From Porticoccus sp950063125 (GTDB taxonomy: Bacteria > Pseudomonadota > Gammaproteobacteria > Pseudomonadales > Porticoccaceae), in the NCBI RefSeq assembly GCF_963973895.1, contig NZ_CAXBBF010000006.1: 64,000 nucleotides of DNA; one strand, 5' to 3'. The stretch's first letter is position 1; each line of letters begins with the position of its first letter. This document shows positions 60,930-64,000 of the stretch, piece by piece. Below the pieces are notes generated by a model, which was given only the letters and a program-made list of their open reading frames with translations, was not told the DNA's origin and did not search any database. A program made the position numbers and the translations under genes.

Positions 60930-62916
60930 CACCCGGTTCCAAAAACTCTCCTGAACGTTCTGCAACAGGGGCATTTTTCCGCTGCCTTCTCGCCAACCCC
61001 AGAAAGACCAGGAAAACCACCAGTACCGACAATTGCGCCAGGATCCCCTGCCAGGTGGATTTGACGCCGACCCAATCGAATTCAAAACTGACAGGCAATG
61101 GGGTAATACCGATAAGGTCCGCTTCCTGAAGTGCCGACATCGCCTTACCCATGAGGATAAACGCCAGGGCCAGCAACAGGTAGGTGGTGACGGAAAAGAA
61201 TCTGGCAATGGGTAATTTCACTGAATAACGCACCAGCAACCAGGCCAATACGGCCAAGAAAGCAGTACCGGCTACAAAGCCGCTGAATACGGATGAATAT
61301 TGAGCGGCTGCAGCCTGGGTCAGCAGCGCCTGATAAAACAAGACCGTTTCAAAGACTTCACGATAAACCGCAATAAATGCCAGCAGCGCAAGGCCCCACA
61401 GGGTACCCGCAGTCAGGTGGGAGTTGATGTGCTGCTGGATATAGGCCTGCCACTGGGTAGCATGGGTTTTACTGTGCATCCAGATGCCGACATAGAGCAA
61501 CACGACCGCCGCCAATAGGGCCGCAACACCTTCCATGACTTCGCGACTGGCACCGCTGATACTGACCAGGGACTGCGCGGCAGCCCAGGTCGCAACTCCG
61601 GCCACCAATGCCGTTACCCAACCCAAATGTACATACCGAAGTCCGTCACGCCGACCGGTTCGCACCAGCACAGTAACCAGGGCAATGACCACGAGCAAGG
61701 CTTCAAGCCCCTCCCGCAACAGGATCACCAAGCTGGCACTGAACAGGGTCGCATTGGACAAGGTAGATTCCGAAAGCAATCGATCCGCATCATCCAACCT
61801 TGCCAGCGTCCGGCCCACAGCGCTTTCCACCTCGCCCGGGGGCTGTGCCTGCTTCAATAATTGTCTTATCGCCATCATATCGGCTTCGAGCGTCTGGCGG
61901 AGTGCTTTATCCTGCGCATCCAGGCTGTTTTCGACCAATTCAAAGCCATCCAGATAAGCGCTGACCGCCAGTGCTTGTGCTGTCTGATAATCGCCGCGCT
62001 GGTGTGCCTCTTGTGCTAGCAGCAGTTGGTCGCGGGTGATTTTCAGAGGATTGGTCGATTCCTGGAATAACAGTTCTGGCTTTGCGCGCAGCCGTTCGAT
62101 CCCCTTCTGCGTCATATCCGGGTGTTCTGCAGCGAGTTGCGCCGGCGTGTGGTTAACCATCTGTGACAAGGTGACGCCAGGTGCCTCGCCTGTAACCTCA
62201 GCGCCGGATTGAAATGCCAATCCGCCGACGTGGAACGCCAGCGACCAGCGTTGCTCTTCCGTCAGTTGGGTAAATGCCGGCATTGCGGTATCGGCTATGC
62301 CATTGGATATGGCGTCGTACAGGCCCAGAAGTGACCGGTTCAAGGCTCGCTCTTTGCTGGTGAAATCGGTTGGAGCGGGCTCCAGCTGTTCGGCCATCAC
62401 ACCATCGCCCCCACCGGCTGCGCCATGGCAAGAAGCGCACTGGCTCTCATACAACCCTTTGACGGTCGCTTTCGACAACAGATGATCCGGCAGGGACGAC
62501 TGCGGCATCAGTGCCAACAACGTACCCCGCAGGCTGCCGCTCATTTGCCGAATTGTTTCAATAGCCTGTTTGTTCTGGATGGCTTCCTGTAAAGCCTTGG
62601 CCTGATCTGTCAGGTCGCCAGCGTCGGCTGATTTATCCTGAATCTCAGAAATATTCGTCACAATGAGCTGGGAGAACTCCAGCATTTCCTGATATTCACC
62701 GTCATTGACCACATGGCCATCTTTGACGGCTTCCACGTAATCCACAGCAATGTATTCGGCCAGCTGTGCCAATTGACGCATCTGAGCCCAGCCGTCATCA
62801 CTCATCTCGGCCTGACTAGTCGCTGGAAGCAAACACGATAAGCCCAGCAGCAGTACTGAGACATTCAAAACAAATTGCTTCGGGCTTATAAAACGGTATA
62901 TCCAGTGCGCCTGCAT
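60907..62916 (-). CDS. FTR1-family permease with an N-terminal cytochrome c domain (PbrT-like)
   Basis: 669 residues: signal peptide (about 1-36), a helical periplasmic part, a cytochrome c CxxCH haem site (SQCASCHGA, about 158), and a C-terminal seven-helix FTR1 permease with REGLE (about 415) and REVFE (about 565), the Fe-binding RExxE motifs. This architecture is that of PbrT, the Pb(II)-uptake protein of Cupriavidus lead clusters, and of haem-linked iron permeases. Its promoter carries a MerR-type site and a Fur-like box. Confidence 0.85.
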   Translation of the reverse strand: MQAHWIYRFISPKQFVLNVSVLLLGLSCLLPATSQAEMSDDGWAQMRQLAQLAEYIAVDYVEAVKDGHVVNDGEYQEMLEFSQLIVTNISEIQDKSADAGDLTDQAKALQEAIQNKQAIETIRQMSGSLRGTLLALMPQSSLPDHLLSKATVKGLYESQCASCHGAAGGGDGVMAEQLEPAPTDFTSKERALNRSLLGLYDAISNGIADTAMPAFTQLTEEQRWSLAFHVGGLAFQSGAEVTGEAPGVTLSQMVNHTPAQLAAEHPDMTQKGIERLRAKPELLFQESTNPLKITRDQLLLAQEAHQRGDYQTAQALAVSAYLDGFELVENSLDAQDKALRQTLEADMMAIRQLLKQAQPPGEVESAVGRTLARLDDADRLLSESTLSNATLFSASLVILLREGLEALLVVIALVTVLVRTGRRDGLRYVHLGWVTALVAGVATWAAAQSLVSISGASREVMEGVAALLAAVVLLYVGIWMHSKTHATQWQAYIQQHINSHLTAGTLWGLALLAFIAVYREVFETVLFYQALLTQAAAAQYSSVFSGFVAGTAFLAVLAWLLVRYSVKLPIARFFSVTTYLLLALAFILMGKAMSALQEADLIGITPLPVSFEFDWVGVKSTWQGILAQLSVLVVFLVFLGLARRQRKNAPVAERSGEFLEPGVSRSKPE

Positions 62917-62942
62917 TAACGAGATCTCTACTTGGCTTGTTG

Positions 62943-62961
62943 CTAATGATAATTAATCTCA
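62943..62961 (-). promoter_or_regulatory. Fur-box match at the FTR1 permease promoter
   Basis: The + strand reads GCTAATGATAATTAATCTC, agreeing with the 19-bp Fur consensus GATAATGATAATCATTATC at 15 positions. It lies between the -10 box and the coding start, over the expected transcription start, a repressing position. Confidence 0.68.
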
Positions 62962-62962
62962 A

Positions 62963-62993
62963 TTCTAATGCCTATGGTAGCTATAGAGTCAAG
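62963..62993 (-). promoter_or_regulatory. MerR-type promoter of the FTR1 permease (19-bp spacer)
   Basis: On the - strand: -35 TTGACT (62993-62988), 19-bp spacer starting CTATAGCTACCATAGG (dyad CTATAG/CATAG), -10 TAGAAT (62968-62963). The first bases TTGACTCTATAG equal those of the CDF exporter promoter, so the same PbrR/CadR-like regulator should act here. Confidence 0.82.
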
Positions 62994-63214
62994 TGTGTGA
63001 CTGGTTTGTTGGCATTCCTGACAACACGGCTCCTGTCGGCACACGGGATATCCTTCTGCCTCCATTGAGCTGCTCTCATAACCAGTCGTACCCGCAGTCC
63101 GGGGCCGTGCAGAATGGCATTACGGTGCGTATCTTCTGTCGGAGCAACCTCACGCATCGCACTCCTCTTGCGTTTGTACATTGGACTGGTTGAGATACAC
63201 CAGCATGATCATCC

Positions 63215-63466
63215 TGATCTTCACGGCGACCCCGGACAATGCGATTCTCTAGGCGCCAACAGATTATCGATTTCTTACAAAGTGGATCCTAGCTCTTGGG
63301 CTCATTTCATGAAGAAGACCCGCTTCAGAGTGGCTTTTGGGTTGGTGCGGTATCCTTAAGCTGGCTTTAGCGGCTGTTCGATAAGCCCGAGGCGTTCGTA
63401 ATAACGAATAGTTTCGACACTGACCCGAGCTGCTTGTGCCAGTTTACCGATGGTCAATTGACTCAT
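63215..63466 (-). pseudogene. MerR-family metal regulator with several in-frame stops
   Basis: The ATG at 63466 opens MSQLTIGKLAQAARVSVETI, RYYERLGLIEQPLKPA, then a stop TAA at 63358-63356 exactly where GYR of the wing begins. Beyond it, in the same frame, the family can still be read as GYR, KRVFFMK-stop, AQELGSTL-stop, EIDNLLAPRESHCP. Three or more stops without a frameshift show a slowly decaying gene, not a sequencing slip. The remaining HC corresponds to the metal cysteine of MerR-type sensors. It follows the kinase gene with a 23-bp overlap. Confidence 0.78.
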
Positions 63467-64000
63467 CACTTTCTCCCGTAGCACTCACCTCTACATCAGC
63501 CATGCTGGGTAAACTGATCGTGAAGCGCGTGACGCCGCGTTCGGAGATCACCGCGATGTTTCCTTCATGGGCCTCGACTATGGACTTGACGATAGCCAGC
63601 CCCAAGCCAGCACCTTCGCTTTGGCGTTGCCGGGAAGGATCGACCCGGTAAAACCGGTCGAAAATCCTGAGCAAATGCTCGGCTGGAATTTCTGGCCCCG
63701 GATTCTGTACGCTGAGTAACGCCCTACCCTCGCCCGATGAATCCAGACGGATCAGCACACTTCTTCCCACTGGTGTGTGGCGTATTGCATTGGACAGCAG
63801 ATTGGACAATGCGCGACGCAGCATAGCGCGGTCACCTTGTATAATCGGTGCCTTTCCTTCCAACACCAATTGGATGTGCTTTTCCTCCGCCAGGGCCTCG
63901 AAAAAATCGAACAGCTCGCGCACTTCCCGAGCCAGATCCAGCGGTTCCCAGACGGGCTTGAGCAGACCGTGTTCGCTTTGGGCCAGCCAGAGCATGTTAT
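63444..64000 (-). CDS. Heavy-metal sensor histidine kinase, C-terminal part (5' end outside the window)
   Basis: The frame is open to the window edge, giving about 185 residues of an ATPase domain: NLLSNAIRHTP (N box, about 85-95 from the first visible Met), GPEIPAEHLLRIFDRFYRVD and GAGLGLAIVKSIVEAHEG (G boxes). The MLWLAQSEHG start of the visible part is typical of CusS/CzcS type kinases just after the phospho-His helix. Its response regulator gene is expected beyond the edge. It should respond to periplasmic metal and may control the czc operons. Confidence 0.85.
   Translation of the reverse strand, partial: NMLWLAQSEHGLLKPVWEPLDLAREVRELFDFFEALAEEKHIQLVLEGKAPIIQGDRAMLRRALSNLLSNAIRHTPVGRSVLIRLDSSGEGRALLSVQNPGPEIPAEHLLRIFDRFYRVDPSRQRQSEGAGLGLAIVKSIVEAHEGNIAVISERGVTRFTISLPSMADVEVSATGESDESIDHR

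Noticed and set aside
1..64000. CRISPR arrays, rRNA genes, riboswitches, plasmid origins
   Set aside because: None seen: no regularly spaced repeats, no rRNA-like blocks, no recognised riboswitch upstream of the biosynthetic genes.

Overview
The window is gammaproteobacterial chromosome. The housekeeping blocks keep an order known from Pseudomonas, Marinobacter and Cellvibrio relatives: ruvCAB-ybgC-tolQRAB-pal-cpoB-queE-queC-tRNA-Lys-nadA and queA-tgt-secDF. The exact genus cannot be fixed from the sequence alone. Core genes are interrupted by one clear genomic island, and a large metal-resistance region starts just after a tRNA-Leu.

Layout. 1-5401: 3' truncated M16 peptidase, AI-2E/PerM-type permease, BepA-like M48 protease, nadA. 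5402-5862: a non-coding stretch with two terminators and an old tRNA-Lys 3' fragment. 5863-17384: an island of about 11.5 kb in the 3' end of tRNA-Lys, bounded by 47-bp direct repeats (46/47 identical). It carries a truncated and a complete IS91-type element, a copper operon (copA-copB-DUF2231), two broken transporter genes (NhaD-like and VIT1/CCC1-like) and, next to the intact tRNA, a cassette of integrase, AlpA-like protein and second integrase with a hairpin-rich leader. 17461-26523: queC, queE, cpoB, the Tol-Pal operon, ybgC, ruvBAC and a small Pro/Ala/Glu-rich protein gene. 26601-32846: yebC-type gene, aspS, FmdB-like and HIT proteins, proS, a lytic transglycosylase and a cold-shock gene. 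33003-38089: secF, secD, tgt, queA, with no yajC. 38220-38474: a broken and an intact tRNA-Leu with repeats that look like integrase-binding sites.

38897 to the end is a dense metal-resistance region: an arsenite/bile-acid-type transporter; merR and merTPA; a DmeR/DmeF-like Co/Ni pair; a czcICBA operon on the + strand with a czcD-type CDF gene; a second czcICBA operon on the - strand that continues into a PII-like gene and lspA; a methyltransferase; a CDF exporter with an N-terminal metal-binding-like domain; a CadR/PbrR-type regulator; a PbrT-like FTR1 permease with a cytochrome c domain; a MerR-family pseudogene; and the 3' end of a heavy-metal sensor kinase. Regulatory DNA is readable here. 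Three promoters have the 19-bp spacer with a dyad typical of MerR-family control (mer, CDF exporter, FTR1 permease). The FTR1 promoter also carries a strong Fur-box match over its expected transcription start. A TACT-GGGG-AGTA type operator sits between the DmeR-like and DmeF-like genes.

Read together, the region appears to handle Hg (import and reduction), Co/Ni (DmeF), Zn/Cd/Co (two CzcCBA pumps and CDF exporters) and Pb/Cd/Fe (PbrR-like regulator, PbrT-like permease, LspA). The tRNA-Lys island adds periplasmic copper oxidation and sequestration. Functions come from family motifs; substrates are inferred.
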